A DNA stretch of 64,000 nucleotides from JBEEJZ01 sp041168905 (GTDB taxonomy: Bacteria > Pseudomonadota > Gammaproteobacteria > Burkholderiales > Burkholderiaceae_C), in the NCBI GenBank assembly GCA_041168905.1, contig JBEEJZ010000005.1:1-64000 (forward strand). Reading direction: 5' to 3'. Shown here in pieces: positions 53,113-61,345 of this stretch. Both the position numbers and the translations under genes were made by a program. Below the pieces are notes generated by a model. The model was not told where the DNA came from and searched no databases. It saw nothing but the letters and a program-made list of their open reading frames with translations. Each line of letters begins with the position of its first letter. Positions within the stretch are counted from its first letter, which is position 1.

Positions 53113-54498
53113 ATGGCTTCGTTTGAACACTATCTGGCAGCTTTCTTCAGCTTCAAGGCGTATGTGATGCTGCCGCTGATCATCTTTGCCGTCGCGCTGG
53201 CGGTGAGGGTGCCGTTCAAGCGGGCCTTGATGAGCGGCATTTCCCTGGCAGCAGGTTTTGCGGGCGTCTTTATTGCTTTTGACTTCTTTGTCGCCAACAT
53301 CAGCCCGGCGGTCCAGCACCTGTCCGAGGTGCGGGGGCTCAACTTCCCGGTGCTGGATGTGGGGTGGCCCCCCTTGGCGGCCATCACCTGGGCCTCGCCC
53401 CTGGCGGCCCTGTCCATCCCGCTGGTGCTGGGTCTGAACCTGCTGATGCTGGCCACGGGCCTGACCCGCACCATTTACATCGATATCTGGAATTACTGGC
53501 ACTTTGCGCTGGTGGGTGCGCTGGTGCTGGCGGCTTCGGGCAGCATGGCGCTGGGGCTGGCCGTCACGCTGCTGATCGCGGTGTATTGCTTCAAGATGAC
53601 GGAGTGGACCGCGCCCGATGTGGAGCGCGAAATGGGACTGACCGGCATCTCGGCCTCACCGGTGTCGGTCAATGGCATCGTGCCTTACACCGCCTGCGTG
53701 GATTGGCTGATCGACCGTATTCCGGGCCTCAACCAGGTCAGCTACAACCCCGAGCGTCACAAAGACTCCGGCGCTGAAGGCAGCCGTGGCCTGCTGGACA
53801 TGCTGAGCGAACCCATGGTGATTGGCTTGCTAATGGGACTGGCGCTGGCGCTGGCTGCCAATTACGACCTTAAGCAGACCCTGGAAATGGGCGTGCACAT
53901 TTCGGCGGTGATGTTTTTGTTGCCCAAAAGTGCTGGCCTGATTGGTGAGGCCATGATGCCTATCACCACGGCCTTGCGGGACCAGGTGGCGCGCTACTTT
54001 CCGCAGCGCAAAAACCTCATCGTGGCGCTGGACACTGGCTTTTTGATGGGCCACAAGTCGGTCATCGTCACTGGCCTCATCCTGATGGCCCTAGCCATCG
54101 TCATCGCGCTGGTGTTGCCTGGCAACCAGGTGCTGCCGCTGGGTGATTTGCCCAATGTGATTTCGGTCATGTCGCTGTCGGTGCTCATGTTTCGTGGCAA
54201 TGTCTTCAGGGCCGTGCTGGCCGGCATTCCGGTCATCATCACGTTCTTGCTCATCTCGTCGCACCTGGCACCTTTGTTCACCGACCTGGCTCGCAAGACG
54301 CCTTCATTCAAGTCCGAGGGCCTGGGCCAGCTCACCGCCTTTACCGATGGTGGCCATCAGGTGCGTTTTCTGATTTTTTCACTTTACGAGGGCCGGCCCT
54401 GGGCCTACGGCGCTCTGCTAGCGCTGCTGGGTGCCATTTATTTCACTTGGCGGCGTTTTCAGGCTTTGGCGCTTGCGGCCGAGCCCGCCAACACCTAA
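53113..54498 (+). CDS. Galactitol-type PTS permease IIC without IIA or IIB partners
   Basis: 461 aa membrane protein with about 11 hydrophobic segments, GatC-like (EIIC-GAT): NFPVLDVGWPPLAAITWASPLAALSIPLVLGLNLLMLATGLTRTIYIDIWNYWH and DTGFLMGHKSVIVTGLILM. No EIIA, EIIB, HPr or EI gene is near. A IIC protein without its phosphorylating partners may carry a sugar or polyol by facilitated diffusion or proton symport. Because it follows xylA by 25 nt, its substrate may be xylose, another pentose or a pentitol. Confidence 0.85.
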   Translation: MASFEHYLAAFFSFKAYVMLPLIIFAVALAVRVPFKRALMSGISLAAGFAGVFIAFDFFVANISPAVQHLSEVRGLNFPVLDVGWPPLAAITWASPLAALSIPLVLGLNLLMLATGLTRTIYIDIWNYWHFALVGALVLAASGSMALGLAVTLLIAVYCFKMTEWTAPDVEREMGLTGISASPVSVNGIVPYTACVDWLIDRIPGLNQVSYNPERHKDSGAEGSRGLLDMLSEPMVIGLLMGLALALAANYDLKQTLEMGVHISAVMFLLPKSAGLIGEAMMPITTALRDQVARYFPQRKNLIVALDTGFLMGHKSVIVTGLILMALAIVIALVLPGNQVLPLGDLPNVISVMSLSVLMFRGNVFRAVLAGIPVIITFLLISSHLAPLFTDLARKTPSFKSEGLGQLTAFTDGGHQVRFLIFSLYEGRPWAYGALLALLGAIYFTWRRFQALALAAEPANT

Positions 54499-54532
54499 TA
54501 CCTAACGCCAAACTTCAACAAGGATGTCTGCC

Positions 54533-55531
54533 ATGCAAAAAGTGAACTGGGGCGTGCTCAGCACCGCCCTGATCGGTCGCCAAAAAGTCATATCCGCCAT
54601 GCAGGCTAGCCAGTGGTGCAACATCGCGGCCATTGCCTCGCGCTCGCTGGCCTCTGCCCAAAAAGTGGCTGCCGACATGGGCATAGCCACGGCCTACGGC
54701 TCTTATGAAGAGCTGATTGCCGACCCCAGCATCGAGGCCATCTACAACCCCCTGCCCAACGATCTGCATATTCCGCTCACCTTGGCTGCCGCCCGCGCAG
54801 GCAAGCATGTGCTGTGCGAAAAGCCGGTAGCCATGAACGCCGAGGAGGCCGCGCAGCTGCGCGAAGTGGCCGACAAGGTACACATCATGGAGGCCTTCAT
54901 GGTGCGCTTTCATCCGCAGTGGCTGCGTGCGCAAGAGATCGTGCAAAGCGGTGCGCTGGGCAAGTTGCACACCATACAAACCTTCTTCTCGTACAACAAC
55001 ACCGACAGTGCCAACATCCGCAACCGCCCCGAGACCGGTGGCGGTGCGCTCTATGACATCGGCTGCTACGCCATCGTTACCGCCCGCCTGCTGTTTGGTG
55101 CCGAGCCGCTGCGTGTGGTGTCTTTGATCGACCGCGACCCCACTTTCAGCACCGACCGCCTCACCAGCGCCCTGGTGGACTTTGGTCAGGGCCGGCGCTT
55201 GCAATTTACCGTGTCCACCCAGTCCACGCCCTACCAGCGCGTGCAGGCCGTGGGTACCGACAAGCGCCTGGAAGTCGAAATCCCCTTCAACGCCATCCCC
55301 GGCGAAGGCATGCGCCTGCACATCGACGATGGCAGTCTGCTGGGCAGCCGCGCCGCCGCCACCGAAACCCTGCCCGCCTGCGACCAATACACCCTGCAAG
55401 GCGACGCCTTCAGCGAAATCATTCGCGGCGTGCGTCCCCAGCTCTACGGCGTGGAAGACGCCATCTGCAACATGCGCGTGATCGACGCCGTGTTTGAGTC
55501 CGAAAAGACCGGGGGCTGGGTGGCGGTGTAG
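54533..55531 (+). CDS. Gfo/Idh/MocA-family NAD(P)-dependent sugar oxidoreductase
   Basis: 332 aa. The N-terminal Rossmann domain reads VNWGVLSTALIGRQKVISAMQ, followed by IYNPLPNDLHIPLTLAAARAGKHVLCEKPVAMN with the catalytic-type Lys of EKP; the C-terminal domain has the GGGALYDIGCYAI motif. It may be a xylose dehydrogenase-type enzyme or act on a sugar imported by the preceding IIC. ATG 54533 was chosen because AAGGA fits it better than the earlier in-frame ATG 54524. Last gene of the xylose operon. Confidence 0.85.
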   Translation: MQKVNWGVLSTALIGRQKVISAMQASQWCNIAAIASRSLASAQKVAADMGIATAYGSYEELIADPSIEAIYNPLPNDLHIPLTLAAARAGKHVLCEKPVAMNAEEAAQLREVADKVHIMEAFMVRFHPQWLRAQEIVQSGALGKLHTIQTFFSYNNTDSANIRNRPETGGGALYDIGCYAIVTARLLFGAEPLRVVSLIDRDPTFSTDRLTSALVDFGQGRRLQFTVSTQSTPYQRVQAVGTDKRLEVEIPFNAIPGEGMRLHIDDGSLLGSRAAATETLPACDQYTLQGDAFSEIIRGVRPQLYGVEDAICNMRVIDAVFESEKTGGWVAV

Positions 55532-55563
55532 GCAACGGCACGGCGCCAGGCGTACGCGGGGAG

Positions 55564-55716
55564 CTACTGCTTAACCAGCTCCTTAAACGTAGTGCGGCTT
55601 GCGGTTTCTTGGCGGCTGATGCAATTGGTGAATTGAGTCATAGACCACCTGCCCCAAAAATGGGAGCCGACGGCATGGCCAACAATCAACTCAGGTAGTC
55701 TGCGAGCACGCGTCAT
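55564..55716 (-). CDS. Possible 50-residue protein or gene remnant
   Basis: Open frame of 51 codons starting MTRARRLPELIVGHAVGSHF and ending ETASRTTFKELVKQ, with GGAAG just before the ATG. It lies in the 381-bp stretch between the xylose operon and fic that otherwise holds no gene. The C-terminal part looks protein-like but matches no family I recognise. It could be a small gene or the remains of one. Confidence 0.3.
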   Translation of the reverse strand: MTRARRLPELIVGHAVGSHFWGRWSMTQFTNCISRQETASRTTFKELVKQ

Positions 55717-55912
55717 CTTCCGACAGAATGAGGTGAGCGGTAGGTGTGGCCGCCTTCACCAGGCAACTAGCAACCGCACAGCGCGTTCGCTGAGCAAAGT
55801 CGTCCCAAGTCGTGAGGTGTCGGCCTTGAATGCCTGTCAGTACGGGGCCCCTGCGAAAATGACCGTGTTGATCTCAAGTCACAACACGCTCCCTCCACAC
55901 AAAGGACACGCT

Positions 55913-56518
55913 ATGGTCTTAGGCAACAAACTGGATATCAGCAGCCAGGTTGAACTCAACCGGGTGGAAGAGAAGCTCAGCAAACAAAAGGCCAAGCAGT
56001 TGTTTGAAAGCGGCGACATCACACAAGTGGAAGTGGGAACCTTTGCTGGCCTGGCCACCATCCATGCGTATTTGTTTGACGAGGTGTATGCGTTTGCAGG
56101 GCAAGTGCGCGACGTGAATCTGGCAAAGGGCAATTTTCGGTTCGCACCCGTCATGTATTTGCAGCAATCTCTGGCGCACATCAGCGCAATGCCTCAGCAA
56201 AACTTTGAGCAAATCATCGAAAAATACGTCGAAATGAACGTGGCCCACCCGTTTCGCGAAGGGAACGGGCGAGCCACGCGCATTTGGCTCGACCTGATGC
56301 TGAAAAAAGAAATACGCCAAGTCATTGACTGGAACGCGGTGGACAAAGCCGAGTATTTGTCGGCCATGGAGCGCAGCGTGGTGAAAGACCTGGAAATCAA
56401 ACACCTGCTCAAGGGAGCCTTGACCGACAAAATCAATGACCGTGAGCTGTACATGAAGGGCATTGACGTGAGCTACTACTACGAAGGCTACAGCGAATAC
56501 AAGGTGGAAGACTTGTGA
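55913..56518 (+). CDS. fic: Class III Fic-family AMP-transferase
   Basis: 201 aa enzyme that transfers AMP (adenylylation) to a target protein. The catalytic loop is HPFREGNGR with His112. The C-terminal inhibitory helix SYYYEG (S187 to E191) matches the class III self-inhibition motif (S/T)xxxE(G/N), and the whole chain resembles Neisseria meningitidis Fic, whose target is DNA gyrase/topoisomerase IV-type proteins in related systems. ATG 55913 follows AAAGGA. No separate antitoxin gene is required, since inhibition is intramolecular. First gene of an accessory block with two small neighbours. Confidence 0.9.
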   Translation: MVLGNKLDISSQVELNRVEEKLSKQKAKQLFESGDITQVEVGTFAGLATIHAYLFDEVYAFAGQVRDVNLAKGNFRFAPVMYLQQSLAHISAMPQQNFEQIIEKYVEMNVAHPFREGNGRATRIWLDLMLKKEIRQVIDWNAVDKAEYLSAMERSVVKDLEIKHLLKGALTDKINDRELYMKGIDVSYYYEGYSEYKVEDL

Positions 56519-56578
56519 ACAAATCCGCAGCCCTAAACAAAAGTGCCGCCTGACCGCACAAGGAAAGGCCGCATCGAA

Positions 56579-56929
56579 ATGACCATCCCCCAGCAGCCAG
56601 CCAAGAGGCCGGACAAGGCCACCTACCCAGACTTGCTCGCTGAGATCAAGAGGCTCACGGCCACACTGCAAACGTTGCGTGAGCAGGCCATCGAAACGCT
56701 GGCGCCCGCCGTGCAAGAAATGGTGCACAGCGGCAGCCGTGATGTGCAGCGCATCGAGCACACGCTCGACCAGCTGTTGAGCGTTGTCGACTGCCAAGAG
56801 GGCCTGGCCCTGTTTAAAACCCTCTGTCGCCATTACGAGACGCTCGACCCGCAGGCCACTGCGGCCTATGTCCACGCCTACCGCGAATGGTGGGATGACA
56901 ACGAGCAGAACGACACCAGCGAAGCGTAG
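56579..56929 (+). CDS. Helical protein of unknown function between fic and KilA-N gene
   Basis: 116 aa, no family recognised. Residues 15-75 look helical and partly coiled-coil (LLAEIKRLTATLQTLREQAIETL), and the C-terminus is very acidic (REWWDDNEQNDTSEA). ATG 56579 was chosen because AAGGAAAGG precedes it. It starts 60 nt after fic and ends 2 nt before the KilA-N gene, so it is almost certainly cotranscribed with the latter. An antitoxin-like or adaptor role is a guess. Confidence 0.65.
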   Translation: MTIPQQPAKRPDKATYPDLLAEIKRLTATLQTLREQAIETLAPAVQEMVHSGSRDVQRIEHTLDQLLSVVDCQEGLALFKTLCRHYETLDPQATAAYVHAYREWWDDNEQNDTSEA

Positions 56930-56931
56930 CC

Positions 56932-57759
56932 ATGAGCCGCAAGACAGCCAAAACCAACACCTTGGACATTCAAGGCACCAGCGTGGCCGTGGTCACATCT
57001 CCCCAGGGTGACTACATCTCACTGACCGACATGTTGCGTGCCAAAGATGGCGACTTTTTCATCTCAGACTGGCTACGCAACCGAAACACGGTGGAGTTTC
57101 TGGGCATTTGGGAGTCCATCTACAACCCCGCTTTTAATTACGGCGAATTCGCCACAATTAAAAGCCAGGCTGGACTCAACAGCTACAAGATCAGCGTCAA
57201 AGAATGGGTAGAGAGGACGGGGGCCATCGGCCTCAAAGCCACCGCAGGCCGCTACGGCGGCACCTACGCGCACCCGGACATTGCCTTTGAATTTGGGATG
57301 TGGATCAGCCCAGAGTTCAAGATTTATCTGGTTAAGGAGTTCCGCCGACTCAAAGACGACGAAAACAACCGCCTCCAGCTCGGCTGGAACCTGCAGCGCA
57401 CCCTTTCCAAAATCAACTACCGCATCCACACCGACGCCATCAAAGACACCCTGATCCCGCCCACCATCACCAGAGCCCAGGCCAGCCAGGTGTACGCCAG
57501 CGAGGCCGACTTGCTGAACGTGGCCCTCTTTGGCCACACCGCCAAACAGTGGCAGGACGCTCACCCTCAAGCCCAAGGCAACCAGCGCGACAACGCCACG
57601 CTAGAACAGTTGGTGGTGCTCACCAACCTGGAAAGCCTCAACGCCGTCTTCATCCGCCAAGGCCTGCCCGCGCCCGATCGCCTGCAAAAGCTCAACGAGA
57701 TTGCCATCTCGCAAATGCGCAGCTTGCTGAAGGACCACCACATCAAAAGGCTGGCATGA
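56932..57759 (+). CDS. KilA-N domain protein
   Basis: 275 aa. The N-terminal KilA-N DNA-binding-type domain spans about 10-140 (GDYISLTDMLRAKDGDFFISDWLRNRNTVEFLGIWE, then GRYGGTYAHPDIAFEFGMWISPEFKIYLVKEFRRLK). The C-terminal half is helical with KLNEIAISQMRSLLKDHH. KilA-N proteins are usually found in phages, plasmids and defence-related islands. Together with fic this marks a mobile accessory block placed between the xylose operon and metH. Confidence 0.82.
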   Translation: MSRKTAKTNTLDIQGTSVAVVTSPQGDYISLTDMLRAKDGDFFISDWLRNRNTVEFLGIWESIYNPAFNYGEFATIKSQAGLNSYKISVKEWVERTGAIGLKATAGRYGGTYAHPDIAFEFGMWISPEFKIYLVKEFRRLKDDENNRLQLGWNLQRTLSKINYRIHTDAIKDTLIPPTITRAQASQVYASEADLLNVALFGHTAKQWQDAHPQAQGNQRDNATLEQLVVLTNLESLNAVFIRQGLPAPDRLQKLNEIAISQMRSLLKDHHIKRLA

Positions 57760-57824
57760 GTTGGGCTTGAGCGCATTGCCCTGAGCCCGCAGGCTTGCCG
57801 GATTCAGCCCTTAAAATCCCCCGA

Positions 57825-57892
57825 TCCAAGGAGCGTTGCAGCGGGGGTGGTTCAAGCCCCTGTCAGGCTTGGATGTCCCCAACGACGCTCAC
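57825..57892 (+). promoter_or_regulatory. SAH riboswitch upstream of the main metH gene
   Basis: TCCAAGGAGCGTTGCAGC at the 5' side, the core TGTCAGGCTTGGA at 57861-57873, and AACGACGCTCAC at the 3' side reproduce the SAH riboswitch consensus. GAGCG pairs with CGCTC and TCCAAG with CTTGGA. A GGGG-loop-CCCC hairpin (57844-57860 region) forms the variable stem. It ends about 28 nt before the metH start. Confidence 0.9.
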
Positions 57893-57919
57893 CTGATGGC
57901 TCATTGACAGGTGAGATGT

Positions 57920-60712
57920 ATGTCCGAATTTCGTCCCGATTCCCTTTCCACTTCTTCAGATGCCCTTGCTGGCACTGACAAGGCTGCCGTGCCGCCGCCC
58001 ATGCTCTTGTCGGGCCTGGAGCCCATCGTCATCGGCGAGGACGCCTTGTTCGTCAATATCGGCGAGCGCACCAATGTGACGGGTTCCAAGGCCTTTGCCC
58101 GCATGATCCTGAATGGCGAGTTCGATCAGGCTTTGTCGGTGGCGCGCCAGCAGGTGGAAAACGGCGCCCAGATCATCGACGTGAACATGGACGAGGCCAT
58201 GCTCGACAGCCAGGCTGCCATGGTGCGGTTTTTGAATCTGATGGCCAGCGAACCCGACATTGCCCGGGTGCCGGTGATGGTGGACTCCAGCAAGTGGGAG
58301 GTGATCGAGGCCGGGCTGCGCTGCATCCAGGGCAAGGGCATCGTCAACTCCATCAGCATGAAAGAAGGTGTGGAGACCTTCAAGCGCCAAGCTACGCTGG
58401 TGCGCCGCTATGGTGCAGCAGCGGTGGTGATGGCCTTTGATGAAAAAGGGCAGGCCGACACCTACCAACGCAAGATCGAGATTTGCGAGCGTGCTTACCG
58501 CATCCTGGTGGACGAGGTGGGCTTTCCGCCCGAAGACATCATCTTCGACCCCAACATCTTTGCCATTGCCACCGGCATCGAAGAACACAACAACTACGCG
58601 GTCGATTTCATTGAAGCCACCCGCTGGATCAAGCAAAACCTGCCCGGTGCCAAAGTGTCGGGCGGGGTGAGCAATGTGTCGTTCAGCTTCCGGGGCAACG
58701 ACCCGGTGCGCGAGGCCATCCACACCGTGTTTCTGTACCACGCCATCCTGGCGGGCATGGACATGGGCATCGTCAACGCCGGTATGGTGGGTGTGTACGA
58801 CGACCTGGAGCCCACACTGCGCGAGCGCGTGGAAGACGTGGTGTTGAACCGCCGCCCAGACGCCGGCGAGCGCCTGGTGGAAATTGCCGAAACCGCCAAG
58901 AGCGGTGCCAAGGACGAAAGCAAAAAGCTGGAATGGCGTGGCACGCCCGAACACCCGGTCAGCGTGGAACAGCGCCTGAGCCACGCCATGGTGCACGGCA
59001 TTACCGACTTCATCACCCAGGACACCGAAGAGGCCTACCAGGCGGTGTTGGCCCGGGGCGGTCGCCCGCTGCACGTGATTGAAGGCCCGCTGATGGACGG
59101 CATGAACATCGTGGGCGACCTGTTTGGTCAGGGCAAGATGTTTTTGCCGCAGGTGGTGAAAAGCGCGCGGGTCATGAAGTCGGCCGTGGCGCACCTGATT
59201 CCCTACATCGAGGAAGAGAAGCGCCTGGACGAAGCCGCTGGCCGCGACGTGCGCACCAAGGGCAAGATCATCATTGCCACGGTCAAAGGCGATGTGCACG
59301 ACATCGGCAAGAACATCGTCACCGTTGTTCTGCAGTGCAACAACTTCGAGGTGGTGAACATGGGCGTGATGGTGCCCTGCCACGAGATTCTGGCGCGCGC
59401 CAAGGCAGAGGGGGCCGACATCGTGGGCCTGTCCGGCCTGATCACCCCCAGCCTGGAAGAGATGCAGTACGTGGCCGGGGAAATGCAGAAGGACGCGCAT
59501 TTCCGCCTGCGCAAAATCCCGTTGATGATCGGCGGGGCCACCACCAGCCGCGTGCACACCGCCGTCAAGATCGCCCAGCACTACGAAGGACCCGTGGTCT
59601 ATGTGCCCGATGCTTCGCGCAGTGTGGGCGTGGCGCAAAGCCTGCTGAGCGAGCATGCAGCCGCCTTTGTGGCCGAGTTGAACGCCGACTACGAGCGTGT
59701 GCGCCAACAGCATGCCAACAAGAAGCAGACACCTCTGTGGCCGCTGGCCAAGGCGCGCGCCAACAAAGCGACCATCGACTGGGCGGCCTACAGGCCCACC
59801 CAGCCCAAGTTCATCGGTCGGCGGATGTTCAAGAACTTCGATTTGACGGAGCTGGCCAGGTACATCGACTGGGGTCCGTTCTTCCAGACCTGGGATCTGG
59901 CCGGGCCTTTCCCGCAGATTTTGAAGGACGAGGTGGTGGGTTCAGAGGCGCAGCGTGTGTTCAGCGATGGCAAACGCATGCTGCAGCGCCTGATTGAGGG
60001 CCGCTGGCTCACCGCCAACGGTGTGGTCGGCCTGTACCCCGCCAACAGTGTGGGCGATGACATCGTGCTCTACACCGACGAGTCACGCAGCGAGGTGGCG
60101 ATGACCTGGCACGGTCTGCGTCAGCAAACCGAAAAACAGGTGATAGACGGCGTCATGCGACCCAGCCGCTGCCTGAGCGACTTTGTCGCGCCCAAGCAAT
60201 CAGGCGTGGCCGACTACGTGGGTCTGTTTGCCGTGACGGCGGGCCTGGGGGTGGACAAGAAGGAAAAAGCCTTCATGGACGACCATGACGACTACTCCGC
60301 CATCATGCTCAAGGCCTTGGCGGACCGTCTGGCCGAGGCCTTTGCCGAGTGCCTGCACCACCGCGTGCGCACCGACCTGTGGGGCTATACGCCCGACGAG
60401 GCCTTGAGCAACGAAGACCTGATCGCCGAAAAATACCGGGGCATACGCCCCGCACCGGGCTACCCGGCCTGCCCCGACCACAGCCCCAAGCACGCCATGT
60501 TCGAACTGTTGCAATGCGCCGACATCGGCATGGGCCTGACCGAGAGCCTGGCCATGACCCCGGCCGCCAGCGTCAGTGGCTTCTACCTGGGCCACCCCGA
60601 CAGCAGCTATTTCAACGTCGGCAAGATCGGCGAGGATCAATTGCACGACCTGGCCCAGCGCCGGGGTATGGATGCCGCTGCCTTGCAGCGTTTGCTGGCG
60701 CCGAACCTGTAG
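57920..60712 (+). CDS. metH: Cobalamin-dependent methionine synthase lacking the homocysteine module
   Basis: 930 aa covering the last three modules of MetH. In order: pterin-binding domain (NIGERTNVTGSKAFARMI at about 38), cobalamin-binding domain with the axial-ligand His in GDVHDIGKN (about 456-464), and the AdoMet-dependent reactivation domain (RPAPGYPACPDHSPKH and the final about 300 residues). The homocysteine-binding module is encoded separately at 41508-42566. ATG 57920 was chosen just after the riboswitch; GTG 57911 is an in-frame alternative. Confidence 0.95.
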   Translation: MSEFRPDSLSTSSDALAGTDKAAVPPPMLLSGLEPIVIGEDALFVNIGERTNVTGSKAFARMILNGEFDQALSVARQQVENGAQIIDVNMDEAMLDSQAAMVRFLNLMASEPDIARVPVMVDSSKWEVIEAGLRCIQGKGIVNSISMKEGVETFKRQATLVRRYGAAAVVMAFDEKGQADTYQRKIEICERAYRILVDEVGFPPEDIIFDPNIFAIATGIEEHNNYAVDFIEATRWIKQNLPGAKVSGGVSNVSFSFRGNDPVREAIHTVFLYHAILAGMDMGIVNAGMVGVYDDLEPTLRERVEDVVLNRRPDAGERLVEIAETAKSGAKDESKKLEWRGTPEHPVSVEQRLSHAMVHGITDFITQDTEEAYQAVLARGGRPLHVIEGPLMDGMNIVGDLFGQGKMFLPQVVKSARVMKSAVAHLIPYIEEEKRLDEAAGRDVRTKGKIIIATVKGDVHDIGKNIVTVVLQCNNFEVVNMGVMVPCHEILARAKAEGADIVGLSGLITPSLEEMQYVAGEMQKDAHFRLRKIPLMIGGATTSRVHTAVKIAQHYEGPVVYVPDASRSVGVAQSLLSEHAAAFVAELNADYERVRQQHANKKQTPLWPLAKARANKATIDWAAYRPTQPKFIGRRMFKNFDLTELARYIDWGPFFQTWDLAGPFPQILKDEVVGSEAQRVFSDGKRMLQRLIEGRWLTANGVVGLYPANSVGDDIVLYTDESRSEVAMTWHGLRQQTEKQVIDGVMRPSRCLSDFVAPKQSGVADYVGLFAVTAGLGVDKKEKAFMDDHDDYSAIMLKALADRLAEAFAECLHHRVRTDLWGYTPDEALSNEDLIAEKYRGIRPAPGYPACPDHSPKHAMFELLQCADIGMGLTESLAMTPAASVSGFYLGHPDSSYFNVGKIGEDQLHDLAQRRGMDAAALQRLLAPNL

Positions 60713-60730
60713 CCAGTCTGTAGATAAGTG

Positions 60731-60750
60731 CGACGCCCGATCAGGCGTCG
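60731..60750. terminator. Hairpin at the convergent end of metH and yoeB
   Basis: CGACGCC-CGATCA-GGCGTCG, perfect 7-bp stem overlapping the last codons and stop of yoeB. No T-tract follows on either strand, so termination strength is uncertain. Confidence 0.45.
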
Positions 60751-61007
60751 TAATGAAATCGGCAGGCAATCAGCACTAGCTCTGTGTCTGTGGCCCGGTA
60801 CACAAGGCGGTGCACATCGTCGATGCGTCTGGACCAATAGCCTGAGAGATTCCCGACCAAGGGCTCTGGCTTGCCGATGCCCTTGAAGGGTTCACGCGCG
60901 GCGGCCGCGATCAGGGTATTGATGCGTTTGAGGGTTTTCCGGTCCTGGCCTTGCCACCAGCAGTAGGCCTCCCAGGCATCTGGCACAAACCGAATTTCCC
61001 GCGCCAT
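60741..61007 (-). CDS. yoeB: YoeB/Txe-family mRNA interferase toxin
   Basis: 88 aa RelE-fold toxin that cleaves mRNA in the ribosomal A site. Recognised from IRFVPDAWEAYCWWQGQDRKTLKRINTLIAA and the C-terminal GYWSRRIDDVHRLVYRATDTELVLIACRFHYDA, whose catalytic-type Arg, His and Tyr are present. It follows yefM by 3 nt. It is placed convergent to metH. Confidence 0.93.
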   Translation of the reverse strand: MAREIRFVPDAWEAYCWWQGQDRKTLKRINTLIAAAAREPFKGIGKPEPLVGNLSGYWSRRIDDVHRLVYRATDTELVLIACRFHYDA

Positions 61008-61010
61008 GCC

Positions 61011-61265
61011 TCAGGCCTTGGCCAATTCACGCCGCTGGGCCTGGCCGTCCCTGTCTTGCTGCACCGCCTTTGCCAGTGCTGCTGCGTTGGCAGGGGTCGA
61101 CAAGAGATGCATGGTTTCCATGAGGCTTTGGTAGTGATCGAGCGACATGACCACTGCATCCGCACCACCACGCCGGCTGATGACGGTCACGTCAGCATCG
61201 TCATGCACTTGATCCAGCACCGCTTTCAATGAGCTGCGAGCCTCCGAATAGGTCATAACTCTCAT
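61011..61265 (-). CDS. yefM: YefM-family (Phd/YefM) antitoxin
   Basis: 84 aa. N-terminal DNA-binding part MRVMTYSEARSSLKAVLDQVHDDADVTVISRRGGADAVVMSLDHYQSLMET, typical of Phd/YefM, and a C-terminal toxin-binding tail. ATG 61265 begins at the usual MRVxTYSEAR; GAGGG lies 7 nt before it. It should repress the operon together with YoeB at the TGTACA site upstream. Confidence 0.93.
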   Translation of the reverse strand: MRVMTYSEARSSLKAVLDQVHDDADVTVISRRGGADAVVMSLDHYQSLMETMHLLSTPANAAALAKAVQQDRDGQAQRRELAKA

Positions 61266-61282
61266 AGCTACCCTCTCATACC

Positions 61283-61288
61283 TGTACA
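61283..61288. promoter_or_regulatory. YefM-type operator core TGTACA
   Basis: The hexamer TGTACA, known as the core of YefM binding sites in E. coli, lies 18 nt before the yefM start. A possible -10 TATACT occurs upstream at about 61311-61306. Confidence 0.45.
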
Positions 61289-61345
61289 AAAAGTGGTGCA
61301 AGTATAGCCCCGCGTGCACAGCATTGCAGGCGAGCGAGGGGGGCT

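Noticed and set aside
51759..53114. Minus-strand open frame of 451 codons opposite xylA
   Set aside because: xylA has all catalytic motifs on the plus strand; the antisense frame has no recognisable domain or ribosome site.
57956..59713. Long minus-strand open frame of 585 codons inside metH
   Set aside because: It is opposite the highly conserved metH frame and its product is His/Val/Leu-rich low-quality sequence, as expected from reverse-strand reading of GC-rich codons.
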